Positions 1 through 8,404 of a DNA stretch of 23,365 nucleotides are shown in pieces. The position numbers and the translations under genes are program-made. Under the pieces are notes generated by a model. It searched no databases. It was not told the DNA's origin and worked only from the letters and a program-made list of their open reading frames with translations. The first letter of the stretch is position 1. Every line of letters starts with the position of its first letter. The DNA lies in assembly GCA_903939555.1 (NCBI GenBank), contig CAJAHV010000385.1:1-23365 (forward strand). Direction: 5' to 3'. The DNA comes from an uncultured Alphaproteobacteria bacterium. GTDB lineage: Bacteria > Pseudomonadota > Alphaproteobacteria > Sphingomonadales > Sphingomonadaceae.

Positions 1-2
1 CC

Positions 3-1010
3 TTTGATCGCGGCGAAGTCGATCGCGCCAGCCTCGACGCCACCGAAAGGTTGCGCGCACGCTTGTCCTCGCGCCCGCCGACGCCGCCACCGCGCGCCGG
101 GCGCAGCTTCCTACCGTGGGCGCTGCTCGGCGCGCTGCTGGTGTTCGTGGCCGGCATGATCGCCAACCCCTGGTTCGAGACACGGGTCCGCAACATGCTG
201 CCGTTTACCGCCATGATCGCTCCCAAATCCGCCGATAGCGCCGAGATCGCCCGGCTGCGGGAGCGGCTTGCCCGGCTCGAGCCCCCCGCCGCAGCGCCGT
301 CTTTGGCCACCGTGCCGCCGCCTGCTGAGCGGCTGGCACGCACAGAGGCCAAGATCGAGACAAGCAGCGACCAGATTGCCCGCGATGCCGAGCGAATAGA
401 CCGGCTGACTGCCGCGCTGGCCGCGCTCGCCGTTACGCAACAGGCCGATCGTGCCCGCTCCGAAGCCGCCACTGCCACCGCCATCGCAGCAGCCGACAGG
501 GCGCAGGCGATGTTGGTGCTCGTGCTGGTGCGCCGTGCCGTGGATACAGGACGGCCGCTCGGCCCGCTCGACGACGCGCTTCGCCGCTCGTTTGGGGAGC
601 GCTATCCCGATGCGGTCAAGGCAGTGTCAGCGCTGGGAGCGGCGCCAGTGTCGTTGGCCAGCCTGCGGCGTGATTTCAATGCCTTACGACCCGCAATCGG
701 CGCCCGCGTCACCGACCAGCGCCAGAGCTGGTGGGAGACGTTGACGACAACGATCCGCGCGGCGGTATCGTCGCCTGTCCTCGGCACGCCGCAGGCTGCG
801 CCCGCAGCCGCAGCGCTGGCGCGGGGCGATTATATGGCCGCTGCCATCCAGCTGCGCCGCCTGCCATCACCGCCGCCGGCGCTGGCCCTCTGGCTGGCAG
901 CGGCCGACCGGCTGCAGCGCGGCAACCAGGCGCTGGCGACGCTGGAGGCCGTCAGTCTGCTTGCTGTTCCGGTGCCGCCGGTGGTGCCGGTAGCGGCCGC
1001 CCGGTCATGA
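3..1010 (+). CDS. Mitofilin-like (COG4223-type) inner-membrane coiled-coil protein, 5' truncated
   Basis: The reading frame is open to the left edge, reading F-D-R-G-E-V-D-R before the first possible start (TTG at 51), so the true start probably lies outside the window and the gene is partial. Counting from that TTG, residues about 22-40 form one hydrophobic membrane segment (L-L-G-A-L-L-V-F-V-A-G-M-I-A). It is preceded by an Arg/Pro-rich cytoplasmic stretch. An Ala/Arg/Glu-rich region at about 65-155 is likely coiled coil, and the C-terminal third is Ala/Leu-rich helix. This matches the COG4223/mitofilin-type proteins of alphaproteobacteria, which usually follow hemC and hemD; that neighbour cannot be seen here. 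The role is probably structural, at the inner membrane facing the periplasm. Low-complexity Ala-rich composition makes the family call moderate, while the coding call is firm. Confidence 0.75.
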   Translation, partial: FDRGEVDRASLDATERLRARLSSRPPTPPPRAGRSFLPWALLGALLVFVAGMIANPWFETRVRNMLPFTAMIAPKSADSAEIARLRERLARLEPPAAAPSLATVPPPAERLARTEAKIETSSDQIARDAERIDRLTAALAALAVTQQADRARSEAATATAIAAADRAQAMLVLVLVRRAVDTGRPLGPLDDALRRSFGERYPDAVKAVSALGAAPVSLASLRRDFNALRPAIGARVTDQRQSWWETLTTTIRAAVSSPVLGTPQAAPAAAALARGDYMAAAIQLRRLPSPPPALALWLAAADRLQRGNQALATLEAVSLLAVPVPPVVPVAAARS

Positions 1011-1103
1011 AGACCGGCGTCCAGGTCGATGTCGGGTCTCCGGCTGGCCGCATCGCGCTCGCCGTCCGCTGCCCGCCGGCATGTTTGGCGTGATGCGCCC
1101 GCG

Positions 1104-1769
1104 CTAACGCGCGCCGAAGAGCGCGCTACCGACCCGCACCTGGGTGGCGCCGAGCAGCACCGCAGTTTCATAATCCGCCGACATGCCCATGGACAGCTGT
1201 GGCAGCGCCAACCGGCGCCCCAGCTTGCGCAACAGCGCAAAAAACGGCGCCGCTTCGATTCCTGCCGGCGGCACGCACATCAGCCCGATGACCGGCAGCC
1301 CCGCCGTCCGCGCTGCAGTGAGCAGCGATTCGGTATCGGCGATCGCGCAGCCGCCCTTTTGCGGTTCGGCACCGATGTTGACTTGCAGGAAGCAGTCGCG
1401 CCATGTTCCCGCCGCCGCCATCGCCTTTCCTAATGCTGTCACCAGTGATAGCCGGTCGACGCCATGGATGACATCGAACAGCGCCACGGCCTCGGCCGCC
1501 TTGTTCGATTGTAATTGTCCGACAAGGTGCAGGCGCAGGCCTGGCGTCGCAGCGAGCAGCGCTGGCCATTTTTCCTGCGCTTCGGCAACGCGATTCTCGC
1601 CAAAGCTGCGCTGTCCGGCGGCGATCAACGGGGCGATGGCATCGGCACCGAAGGTCTTGCTGACCGCGATCAGTTCGATCGCGTCCGCGTCGCGTCCGGC
1701 GATCCGCGCAGTGCGGGCGATTGTGTCGCGGATAAATGCCAGCCGATGGCCAGCATCGTCATCGGGCAT
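1104..1769 (-). CDS. YggS-family pyridoxal 5'-phosphate homeostasis protein
   Basis: This is a single-domain fold-III PLP-binding protein of 221 aa, the usual length. The PLP lysine lies in A-V-S-K-T-F near residue 38. Other family signatures are F-G-E-N-R-V-A-E-A, H-L-V-G-Q-L-Q-S-N-K, the Q-V-N-I-G segment, L-S-M-G-M-S-A-D-Y and the closing V-R-V-G-S-A-L-F-G motif that holds the phosphate. Members buffer free PLP and affect amino-acid balance; no catalytic activity is established. I chose ATG at 1769. Two GTG codons at 1772 and 1775 precede it in frame, and neither start has a clear ribosome binding site. It begins 11 bases after the stop of the outer-membrane gene upstream, so the two are probably co-transcribed. 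It converges on the mitofilin-like gene with 93 bases between them. Confidence 0.95.
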   Translation of the reverse strand: MPDDDAGHRLAFIRDTIARTARIAGRDADAIELIAVSKTFGADAIAPLIAAGQRSFGENRVAEAQEKWPALLAATPGLRLHLVGQLQSNKAAEAVALFDVIHGVDRLSLVTALGKAMAAAGTWRDCFLQVNIGAEPQKGGCAIADTESLLTAARTAGLPVIGLMCVPPAGIEAAPFFALLRKLGRRLALPQLSMGMSADYETAVLLGATQVRVGSALFGAR

Positions 1770-1780
1770 CACCACGGCAA

Positions 1781-2575
1781 TCAGAAGGCGACGTTGGTGC
1801 CGAGATAGACGGCCTGGTCATCGCGGTTCGGATCGAGCAGCGATGGCGTCAACGGCGCCAACTTGTAGCGCAAACCGCCATTCACCGAGACACGCGGTGC
1901 GATCGCATAGGCGCCGCCCAGTTGTACTGAGTACCGACGTTCGAGCGGCGAAAGGGCAAGCAGCGAGCCCTGTTCTGCGGTGCCCTGCAGGCTGGTCCGC
2001 CAGTTCTTGCCACCGTAGCTGAGGCCAAGGTCCACCGAATCACGCGGGCCGGCGAGCAGAGCGCCAGGGCCGGGTTCGACATGGCCGAAGCCGGTGTTGA
2101 CGGCAAAGCCCTTCCAGCCGACGGAAAGATCGACATTGTACGCAGCCGGCAGCGATGCGAGCGCGTCGACTTGAGGGGCCGCTCGCGAGCGATCCGTCGT
2201 GGCCGCTGTCACCCGGGTGCTGACACCCAGAGACAGCGCCTTGCGATTGTCACTCTGTCCTGATGGCGTGAAACGGAAGGCGCGTTCCAGGGTTTGCAGG
2301 CGCGACATCGCCGGATTGCTGCCTGATGCCGTAAAGCTGAATTTCGACGAATCACTGATCGTCGGCTGGAACGGCGTTAGCGGCGTTTCGAGGCTGAAAC
2401 GCTGTTTGGCAGGCTTGCCGGCGGCGAGCGCCGGGGTGGCGGCGACAGCGAGCGCGCCAAAAAGCGTCAGGCAAGCCATGGGCATAGCACACGGGCTAGC
2501 GCCCCACAGGCGCGCATCGCCGGCGGGGCGGGTCGGTGCAGGTGCTCTCCTGCGCGAATCGACTCGTCCATCCAT
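1781..2575 (-). CDS. Predicted exported outer-membrane (beta-barrel-like) protein of unknown function
   Basis: I do not recognise a named family. A hydrophobic signal segment (M-A-C-L-T-L-F-G-A-L-A-V-A-A-T-P-A-L-A) is followed by a mature part rich in alternating polar and hydrophobic short strands, such as V-D-L-S-V-G-W-K-G-F, V-D-L-G-L-S-Y-G-G and Y-S-V-Q-L-G-G-A-Y. The protein ends in A-F, and a terminal aromatic residue is the usual BAM signal of outer-membrane barrels. At about 264 aa it resembles small porin-like proteins. The start is debatable. ATG 2575 has a good ribosome binding site (AGGA seven bases upstream) but gives a 30-residue basic extension before the signal core. ATG 2485 and 2479 give a normal signal peptide but have no visible binding site. 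It is the first gene of a two-gene unit with the YggS-type gene. Confidence 0.8.
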   Translation of the reverse strand: MDGRVDSRRRAPAPTRPAGDARLWGASPCAMPMACLTLFGALAVAATPALAAGKPAKQRFSLETPLTPFQPTISDSSKFSFTASGSNPAMSRLQTLERAFRFTPSGQSDNRKALSLGVSTRVTAATTDRSRAAPQVDALASLPAAYNVDLSVGWKGFAVNTGFGHVEPGPGALLAGPRDSVDLGLSYGGKNWRTSLQGTAEQGSLLALSPLERRYSVQLGGAYAIAPRVSVNGGLRYKLAPLTPSLLDPNRDDQAVYLGTNVAF

Positions 2576-2657
2576 GCGATTTTCCTACCAGCGGGTGTTC
2601 CCCGCGCCCAGCCATTAACCGTGATAACAACGGCAAGCTGCGAATTTATTTCAGTCT

Positions 2658-2679
2658 ACTGTGCTTTGGCGCGCACAGT
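2658..2679. repeat. Inverted repeat in the divergent promoter region
   Basis: ACTGTGC at 2658-2664 and its exact complement GCACAGT at 2673-2679 are separated by 8 bases. The repeat sits between the divergent outer-membrane gene (start 2575) and the lipoprotein gene (start 2760). It could be an operator or a transcript hairpin. Seven-base arms can also arise by chance, so function is inference. Confidence 0.4.
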
Positions 2680-2700
2680 TGCGAAGGGCGCAGCTTCCGC

Positions 2701-2730
2701 TTGGCGCAACGTGCCGGGCGCGCCTATAAG
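2701..2730 (+). promoter_or_regulatory. Candidate sigma-70-type promoter for the DUF3576-leuS-lptE-holA operon
   Basis: TTGGCG (2701-2706) and TATAAG (2725-2730) are separated by 18 bases and lie 30 bases before the GTG start of the first operon gene. The 184-base gap 2576-2759 must hold promoters for both divergent units. I could not place a convincing one for the minus strand. Confidence 0.4.
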
Positions 2731-2759
2731 GATAGACTAGGTTTCGGGAAGGGTCGCCA

Positions 2760-3197
2760 GTGCGTCGCGTCGTAATTGTCCTCGGGTTTCTAGCGCTGAC
2801 TGCGCCGCTTGCTGCCTGTGGCGGCAAGAAGGAAAAGGTGGCGGTCGGAACCGAAGCTCCGGCGCGGGTGACAACGATCGGCGTCAACGCCTATCTGTGG
2901 CGGGCAGCTCTTGACACCATCGGCTTCATGCCTCTCGCCCAGGTCGATTCCAATGGCGGCGTCATCATCACTGATTGGTACGCTACCGCCCAGGCCCCGA
3001 ATGAACGTGTCAAGGTGACGATCACCATCCTCGACACCGAATTACGTGCGGACGCGTTGAAGGTCACCGCCATCCGCCAGGCCCTTGCCGGCAGCGGCTG
3101 GGTGGATGCGCCAGTACGCGCCGGCACGGTGCAGAAGCTGGAAGAAACGATCCTCAGCCGCGCCCGCGATCTTCGTCGCGCGCAATATTCGGGCTGA
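2760..3197 (+). CDS. DUF3576 family lipoprotein
   Basis: This small exported lipoprotein of 145 aa starts at GTG, supported by a purine-rich GGGAAGGG ribosome binding site just upstream. The N-terminal signal peptide ends in the lipobox L-A-A-C, with the lipidated cysteine at residue 20, followed by G-G-K-K-E-K. The body has the pattern V-N-A-Y-L-W-R-A-A-L-D-T-I, G-G-V-I-I-T-D-W-Y and V-K-V-T-I-T-I-L, as in DUF3576 proteins of alphaproteobacteria. Their function is unknown. The genes are commonly found just before leuS, as here, with a 10-base gap. It is probably anchored in the outer membrane. The D-x-Y tryptophan-rich face suggests a binding surface, but no role can be assigned. Confidence 0.9.
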   Translation: MRRVVIVLGFLALTAPLAACGGKKEKVAVGTEAPARVTTIGVNAYLWRAALDTIGFMPLAQVDSNGGVIITDWYATAQAPNERVKVTITILDTELRADALKVTAIRQALAGSGWVDAPVRAGTVQKLEETILSRARDLRRAQYSG

Positions 3198-3207
3198 TAA
3201 CGCTCCC

Positions 3208-5739
3208 ATGGCGACGAAGTTCGATCATAAAGCCGCCGAGGCGCGCTGGCAAAAGGCGTGGGACGCCGCCAACAGCTTTGCGGCGGACGATGCCTCGCCG
3301 CGCCCGAAGGCCTATGTGCTCGAGATGTTCCCCTATCCGTCGGGGCGCATCCATATTGGCCATGTTCGCAACTATACGATGGGCGATGTCATCGCTCGCA
3401 CCCGCCGCGCGCAGGGTTTTGAAGTGCTGCACCCTATGGGGTGGGACGCTTTCGGCATGCCTGCCGAAAATGCCGCGATGGAGCGTGGTATCCACCCCGG
3501 CGGCTGGACACGCGACAATATCGCAGCGATGCGGGCGCAGCTGAAACGGCTGGGCTTCGCGCTCGACTGGAGTCGCGAACTCGCGACCTGCGAGCCAGAT
3601 TATTATGGCCAGGAACAGGCGCTGTTCCTCGATCTGCTTGCCGCTGGTCTCGTCTATCGCAAGGAATCGGCGGTAAACTGGGACCCGGTCGACATGACCG
3701 TACTCGCCAATGAACAGGTTATCGATGGCCGCGGTTGGCGCTCGGGCGCGATCGTCGAGCGCCGCCGGCTCAACCAATGGTTCCTCAAGATCACCGATTT
3801 TGCCGATGATCTGCTCGATGGGTTGCAGACCCTCGACAAGTGGCCCGAAAAGGTCCGGCTGATGCAGGAGAACTGGATCGGCAAGTCGCAGGGCATGCGC
3901 TTCACCTTTCATGTTGTCGGCGGGGATACCTGCTTCGATGTCTTCACAACCCGTCCCGACACGCTGTTCGGCGCCAGCTTCGCGGCGCTTGCCCCCGATC
4001 ACCCGATAAGTGCCGACCTTGCCGAAACCAACCCTGGTCTTGCCGCTTTCGTCGCTGAATGCCGCGCCGGCGGCACCGCCACCGCCGATATCGAGGGCCA
4101 GGAGAAAAAGGGTTTCGATACCGGCCTGTCGGTTACCCATCCGCTCGACGCATCTATCCGCTTGCCAGTTTTCGTCGCCAATTTTGTGCTGATGGACTAT
4201 GGCACCGGCGCTATTTTCGGCTGCCCGGCGCATGACCAACGCGATCTCGATTTCGCCCGCAAATATCAATTGCCGGTCGCCCGCGTCGTCGCCCCGGAAG
4301 GTGAGGCTGATGCGCCTATCCACAACGAAGCCTATACTGGTCCGGGCCGGCTGGTACATTCACGCTTCCTCGATGGGCTGAGCGTCGAGGATGGCAAGGC
4401 TGCGGTCATCGCGCGTGCCGAGGCCGAAGGTTGGGGGCGGGGCACCACCGTCTGGCGGCTGCGTGACTGGGGCGTATCCCGACAACGCTATTGGGGCACG
4501 CCGATCCCGATTATTCATTGCGATGCCTGTGGTGCCGTGCCGGTGCCCAAGGCGCAACTGCCTGTCGTGCTGCCCGAGGATGTCAGCTTCGATCTGCCTG
4601 GCAACCCGCTCGATCGCCATCCGACCTGGAAACATGCCACATGCCCCGCCTGTGGCCAGCCGGCGCGGCGTGAGACGGATACGCTCGACACCTTTGTCGA
4701 TTCGTCCTGGTATTTCATCCGCTTCGCCAGTGCACCCCAGGACCAGCCGTTCGATCGCGCCATCGCTGAACAATGGCTACCGGTCGGCCAGTATATCGGC
4801 GGGGTGGAGCATGCCATTCTCCACCTGCTCTATGCCCGGTTCTGGACGCGGGCGCTTAACCGCATCGGCCGGCTTTCCGTTACCGAGCCGTTTGCTGGCC
4901 TGTTTACGCAGGGCATGGTCACCCATGAAACCTATTCGCGCGACCAGGGCGAAGGCGTCGGCGCGCTGTATTTCTCCCCCGACGAGGTCGATCGCACCGG
5001 CCATGGCGCCACGCTGAAGGCCGATGGCGTGCCTGTCGATGTTGGCCGCGTTATCAAGATGTCGAAGTCGAAGAAGAATGTCGTCGACCCCGATACCATT
5101 CTCGGCACCTATGGTGCCGACGCTGTGCGCTGGTTCATGCTGTCGGATTCGCCGCCGGAACGCGATCTCGCCTGGTCGGAAAGTGGCATCGACGGTGCTT
5201 GGCGTTTTGTCCAGCGCGTCTGGCGGATTGCCGAAGACGCTGCCATTGCCGCCGCGGCCACCGATGCGGACGAAAAGTTGGCCCGCATTCTGGCCAAGAC
5301 GGTTGCCGCGATCACCACCGACATCGACAAGTTGCAGTTCAACAAGGCCGTTGCCCGGCTTTATGAACTGGTAACTGCTATCGAACGTGCCCCCGCGAGT
5401 GTCACTCGAGCCGACGGCGTGCTGACGCTGTTGCGCCTTGTTTCGCCGATGGTACCGCACCTTGCCGAAGAAGCCTGGGCGCTGCTCGGTCGACCCGGCA
5501 TGGTCATCGATGCCGGCTGGCCGGTGGCCGATCCGGTGCTGCTCATCGACGATACCGTCACCATCGCCATCCAGGTCAATGGCAAGTTGAAGGACAGTTT
5601 CGAGGCAGCCAAGGGCGCCGACAAGGCGGCACTCGAAGCCGAAGTGCTGGCGCGGGAAAAGGTCGTGCGCGCCCTCGAAGGGCGGACGCCCAGGAAGATT
5701 GTTATTGTCCCCGACCGGCTGGTCAACATTGTCGCCTGA
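3208..5739 (+). CDS. leuS: Leucine--tRNA ligase
   Basis: This cytoplasmic class Ia aminoacyl-tRNA synthetase charges tRNA(Leu). The 843-aa length is normal for bacterial LeuS. The HIGH motif is at residues 49-52 (R-I-H-I-G-H-V-R-N-Y) and KMSKS at 617-621. Between them lies the CP1 editing domain, with T-T-R-P-D-T-L-F-G and the G-C-P-A-H-D-Q-R-D motif whose aspartate takes part in clearing mischarged tRNA. Cysteine pairs C-D-A-C-G and C-P-A-C-G mark the zinc-type insertion before the D-T-F-V-D-S-S-W-Y segment. The C-terminal anticodon-binding and tail domains are complete. I chose ATG 3208 because an upstream in-frame start would overlap the preceding lipoprotein gene. It is the second gene of the operon, followed 61 bases later by lptE. 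Confidence 0.98.
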   Translation: MATKFDHKAAEARWQKAWDAANSFAADDASPRPKAYVLEMFPYPSGRIHIGHVRNYTMGDVIARTRRAQGFEVLHPMGWDAFGMPAENAAMERGIHPGGWTRDNIAAMRAQLKRLGFALDWSRELATCEPDYYGQEQALFLDLLAAGLVYRKESAVNWDPVDMTVLANEQVIDGRGWRSGAIVERRRLNQWFLKITDFADDLLDGLQTLDKWPEKVRLMQENWIGKSQGMRFTFHVVGGDTCFDVFTTRPDTLFGASFAALAPDHPISADLAETNPGLAAFVAECRAGGTATADIEGQEKKGFDTGLSVTHPLDASIRLPVFVANFVLMDYGTGAIFGCPAHDQRDLDFARKYQLPVARVVAPEGEADAPIHNEAYTGPGRLVHSRFLDGLSVEDGKAAVIARAEAEGWGRGTTVWRLRDWGVSRQRYWGTPIPIIHCDACGAVPVPKAQLPVVLPEDVSFDLPGNPLDRHPTWKHATCPACGQPARRETDTLDTFVDSSWYFIRFASAPQDQPFDRAIAEQWLPVGQYIGGVEHAILHLLYARFWTRALNRIGRLSVTEPFAGLFTQGMVTHETYSRDQGEGVGALYFSPDEVDRTGHGATLKADGVPVDVGRVIKMSKSKKNVVDPDTILGTYGADAVRWFMLSDSPPERDLAWSESGIDGAWRFVQRVWRIAEDAAIAAAATDADEKLARILAKTVAAITTDIDKLQFNKAVARLYELVTAIERAPASVTRADGVLTLLRLVSPMVPHLAEEAWALLGRPGMVIDAGWPVADPVLLIDDTVTIAIQVNGKLKDSFEAAKGADKAALEAEVLAREKVVRALEGRTPRKIVIVPDRLVNIVA

Positions 5740-5800
5740 TAGAGCCAATAAGCCCGCTCCCTTTGGGGGACAGGTTGGCTCGTCATCGGCGAGCGGTGTG

Positions 5801-6301
5801 ATGGGTCTTGTCCCGGCCGTTATGCTGGCGCTTGCCCTCGCGCTCTCGGCCTGCAATCTCGCCCCGGTCTATTCGGGTGGCAGCACGAGTCCGGCCTCGG
5901 CGCTGCTCGCTGTCACCGAAATCGCACCGATCGCTGATCGCCAGGGCTTTCTTGTCCGTCAGGCGCTGCTCGACCGCTTCGGTGCCCGAGCGGCCAACCC
6001 GCGCTATCGGCTGGAAGTTGTCCTTGATGACCAGATTGTCGCCTTTGGGGTGCGCGGCGACAATTCCGCCGCTCGCGAACGCCGCACACTGCGCGCCCGC
6101 TACCGCCTCGTTGATATCGCGAGCAACGCCGTGCTGCTCGATGCTACCGCCGGCTCCGACGTCGGCATTGATCGTGTTAGCTCCAACTATGCGGTCGTTG
6201 CCGCCGAAACCACGGCGCTCGAACGCCTGTCGGGCGATGTCGCCAGCCAGGTCGTTGCGCGGCTGGCGCTGTTCGGTCGCAGTACGCCGCCGGCACCCTG
6301 A
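5801..6301 (+). CDS. lptE: LPS-assembly lipoprotein LptE
   Basis: This is an outer-membrane lipoprotein of about 166 aa that plugs the LptD barrel and helps deliver lipopolysaccharide to the cell surface. A signal peptide from ATG 5801 ends in L-S-A-C with the acylated cysteine at residue 18, followed by N-L-A-P-V-Y-S-G-G. The downstream part (Q-G-F-L-V-R-Q-A-L-L-D-R-F, Y-R-L-E-V-V-L-D-D-Q, R-A-R-Y-R-L-V-D and a Y-A-V-V-A-A-E-x-x-A-L-E-R-L helix) fits the alphaproteobacterial LptE pattern. The position between leuS and holA is the usual one for the group. GTG 5798 is an alternative start; no strong ribosome binding site is visible, so coupling to leuS translation is possible. The LptE family is divergent, so the name rests partly on context. 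Confidence 0.87.
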   Translation: MGLVPAVMLALALALSACNLAPVYSGGSTSPASALLAVTEIAPIADRQGFLVRQALLDRFGARAANPRYRLEVVLDDQIVAFGVRGDNSAARERRTLRARYRLVDIASNAVLLDATAGSDVGIDRVSSNYAVVAAETTALERLSGDVASQVVARLALFGRSTPPAP

Positions 6302-6310
6302 CGTCCGCTG

Positions 6311-7339
6311 GTGAAGGTCGACGCCGCCCGTATCCAGTCTTTCTATCGTCATTGGCCCGATGATGTCCGGTTGATCTTGCTCCACGGTCAGGATGGTGCC
6401 GCGTCGCGCGATCATGCCGATCAGATCGCTCGACAGTTCGCGGACAGCGCCAACCCGATGGCGGTTGAAACAATATCCGGCGCCGCGCTTGGCAAGGATC
6501 CGCAAGCGCTGATTGGCGCTGCCGGGGCGGTATCGATGTTTGGTGACCGCACGCTGGTGCGCGTTGACGGCCTTGATGACGATGGCCTCGCCGCTATCAT
6601 GGCATTGCTTGATGCCCCTGCCGGTAACCCGGTTATTGCGGTGGCCGGTGCGCTCAAGAAAGGTTCGAAACTCGTCAGCTTCGCCGAACGGGCGGCCTCC
6701 GTCGCCGCGCTGCAAAGTTATGAACCCAGCCTGCGCGATGCCTTGCGCCTTGCCACCGAGATCGGCAATCCGCTTGGCCTGCGCGCCAGCCGTGATGCTG
6801 CGGCGGCGCTGTTCGAAGCCGCAGGAGGTGATCGCACGCTGATACGCCGCGAGCTTGAAAAGCTCAGCCTTTATCTCGACAGCGCCGAGGGTCGACCCAA
6901 GCCGCTCGAACGCAGCGATGTGGAAGCCATCGGCGTGGGCGTGGGCGATGCCGACCAGTTCGCCCTTGGCGGTGCCGTCGCGAGTGGTCGTCCGGCGCTG
7001 GTCGTGGATCTGCTTGGCCGCCTGCCTGCCGGTATGGGCATTCCGGCGCTGCGCGCGGTGGAGCGGCGCTTCGGGCTGCTGCTTACCCTGAGCGGCGTCG
7101 TCGATGGCGGCGCTAGCCCGCAAACTGCCGTCGACGGCGCCCGTCCGCCGATTTTTTGGAAGGAAAAGGACGCCATTGCCGCAGAACTCGGGCTGTGGCC
7201 GACACCGATGATCGTGCGTGCGCTAGCCGATCTGCTTGCCGCCGAACGCGACATCAAGACGAGCGGCAGTTTGGGTGACAGTGTTGCGCACGCGGCGATC
7301 TTGTTGCTGGCACGGCGCGGCGCGGCGCGGCGACGGTAA
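6311..7339 (+). CDS. holA: DNA polymerase III delta subunit
   Basis: This is the clamp-loader subunit that opens the beta sliding clamp during replication; at 342 aa its length is typical. The N-terminal AAA+-like domain begins with R-L-I-L-L-H-G-Q-D-G (a degenerate nucleotide-binding region, as expected for delta). It continues with F-G-D-R-T-L-V-R-V-D-G-L and V-I-A-V-A-G-A-L-K-K-G-S-K-L. The C-terminal part has A-x-G-D-R-T-L-I-R-R-E-L-E-K-L-S-L-Y, a delta signature. It starts at GTG 6311, 9 bases after lptE, with no clear ribosome binding site, so coupled translation is likely. It is the last gene of the operon and converges with parB across a 180-base gap. Confidence 0.95.
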   Translation: MKVDAARIQSFYRHWPDDVRLILLHGQDGAASRDHADQIARQFADSANPMAVETISGAALGKDPQALIGAAGAVSMFGDRTLVRVDGLDDDGLAAIMALLDAPAGNPVIAVAGALKKGSKLVSFAERAASVAALQSYEPSLRDALRLATEIGNPLGLRASRDAAAALFEAAGGDRTLIRRELEKLSLYLDSAEGRPKPLERSDVEAIGVGVGDADQFALGGAVASGRPALVVDLLGRLPAGMGIPALRAVERRFGLLLTLSGVVDGGASPQTAVDGARPPIFWKEKDAIAAELGLWPTPMIVRALADLLAAERDIKTSGSLGDSVAHAAILLLARRGAARRR

Positions 7340-7350
7340 GGCGTCAGCCG
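7328..7350 (+). terminator. Possible weak hairpin at the end of holA
   Basis: CGGCGACG (7328-7335) can pair with CGTC-A-GCCG (7342-7350), with one bulged base and a 6-base loop, overlapping the holA stop codon. A short T-run appears only 17 bases later (7367-7370), so this is not a classical intrinsic terminator. The remaining gap to parB (7351-7519) shows no other structure I can support. A short signal-peptide-like frame from ATG 7450 runs into the parB antisense strand and was rejected. Confidence 0.25.
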
Positions 7351-7519
7351 CACCCGGGGACTACCATTTTCGCAGGACGGCTTTCTTTGTCGGGCTGGCG
7401 CAACATTTTCTTATTTGGCCTTCGGCGTTCAACGATCAAAATTCAGCGGATGTCGGCACGCGCGCTCTCTGCCTTGTGCGTCCTTGTCTGGCTGTCGCCG
7501 CTGCTGTCCAATGCGTCGA

Positions 7520-8404
7520 CTAACCCTGACCCAGCTTGGCGCACAGCCAGTCGAGTTGATCGAGGCTGGCAAACCGGATTGTCAGGCTTCCGCTGTCGCC
7601 GCCTGCCGCCACCGCCAGTGCTACTGGCATGCCCAGGCTTTCGGCCAGCTGGATTTCCAGCGCATCCGCATTGGCATCGTGGATGGTACCGGCGTTGCCT
7701 GGCTTCGACAGGCCTTGGCGCCGCGGCACGTTGCTGCGCGCGCCTGCTGCAATTTCCTCCACGGCGCGCACTGACAGGCCTTCAGCGACCACTCTGCGGG
7801 CCAGCGCCTCTGGATCGGCGGCGGTGGCCAGTGCGCGGGCATGGCCCATGGTCAATTTGCCCTCTTCGACCATCGATTGGATCGATTCGGGCAATTCAAG
7901 CAGCCGCAGAAGATTGGTGACATGACTGCGCGATTTGCCGACGATGCCCGCCAAAACTGCCTGGGTGTGGCCAAAATCGTCGATTAGGCGGCGATAGCCT
8001 CGGGCTTCCTCGACGGCATTGAGATCGCTGCGCTGGATGTTTTCGATCAGCGCGATTTCAAAGGCCATGCGGTCATCGAGCGCCCGCACCACCGCAGGGA
8101 TCTCGTGCAGACCGGCCGCCTGCGCCGCGCGCCAGCGGCGTTCTCCGGCGATGATTTCGAAACGGCCAGGGGCCACGGGGCGAACCAGAATCGGTTGCAG
8201 CACGCCATGGGCGCGGACCGATGCGATCAATTCGTCCATCGCATCATTGATAAACTGCCGGCGGGGCTGGTGCGGATTGGCTGCTACATCGGCAATAGCC
8301 AACCGCGCTACCCCGGGTGCATTGGCATCGACTGGGGCAGCCGCTTCTTCTAAAAGTGCCGAAAGACCACGGCCAAGGCCAGAAACTCGTTTTTTTTCAG
8401 TCAT
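7520..8404 (-). CDS. parB: Chromosome partitioning protein ParB
   Basis: ParB is a DNA-binding CTPase that loads at parS and spreads as a clamp to form the partition complex. It has 294 aa. The N-terminal ParA-interacting stretch is K-K-R-V-S-G-L-G-R-G-L-S-A-L-L. The CTP-binding domain contains the N-P-H-Q-P-R-R segment and the G-E-R-R-W-R-A motif near residue 91. The helix-turn-helix that reads parS is in H-T-Q-A-V-L-A-G-I-V-G-K-S-R-S-H-V-T-N. The C-terminal dimerisation domain ends L-D-W-L-C-A-K-L. Its ATG directly abuts the parA stop codon, indicating coupled translation. Two matching parS sites lie 1.3 and 3.3 kb upstream in the same cluster, supporting a working chromosomal system rather than a plasmid remnant. 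Confidence 0.98.
   Translation of the reverse strand: MTEKKRVSGLGRGLSALLEEAAAPVDANAPGVARLAIADVAANPHQPRRQFINDAMDELIASVRAHGVLQPILVRPVAPGRFEIIAGERRWRAAQAAGLHEIPAVVRALDDRMAFEIALIENIQRSDLNAVEEARGYRRLIDDFGHTQAVLAGIVGKSRSHVTNLLRLLELPESIQSMVEEGKLTMGHARALATAADPEALARRVVAEGLSVRAVEEIAAGARSNVPRRQGLSKPGNAGTIHDANADALEIQLAESLGMPVALAVAAGGDSGSLTIRFASLDQLDWLCAKLGQG

Noticed and set aside
3154..4359. Long 401-codon minus-strand open frame opposite leuS
   Set aside because: It is antisense to the conserved HIGH and editing regions of leuS. Long antisense frames are expected in high-GC DNA, and it shows no recognisable domain.
5783..7123. Long 446-codon minus-strand open frame opposite lptE and holA
   Set aside because: It is antisense to two recognised genes, is Arg/Gln/His-rich low-quality sequence, and has no domain or start signal.
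7450..7920. Plus-strand frame with a signal-peptide-like beginning after holA
   Set aside because: Only the first 25 or so codons look plausible. The rest lies antisense to parB and reads as a shadow of it, and no ribosome binding site is evident.
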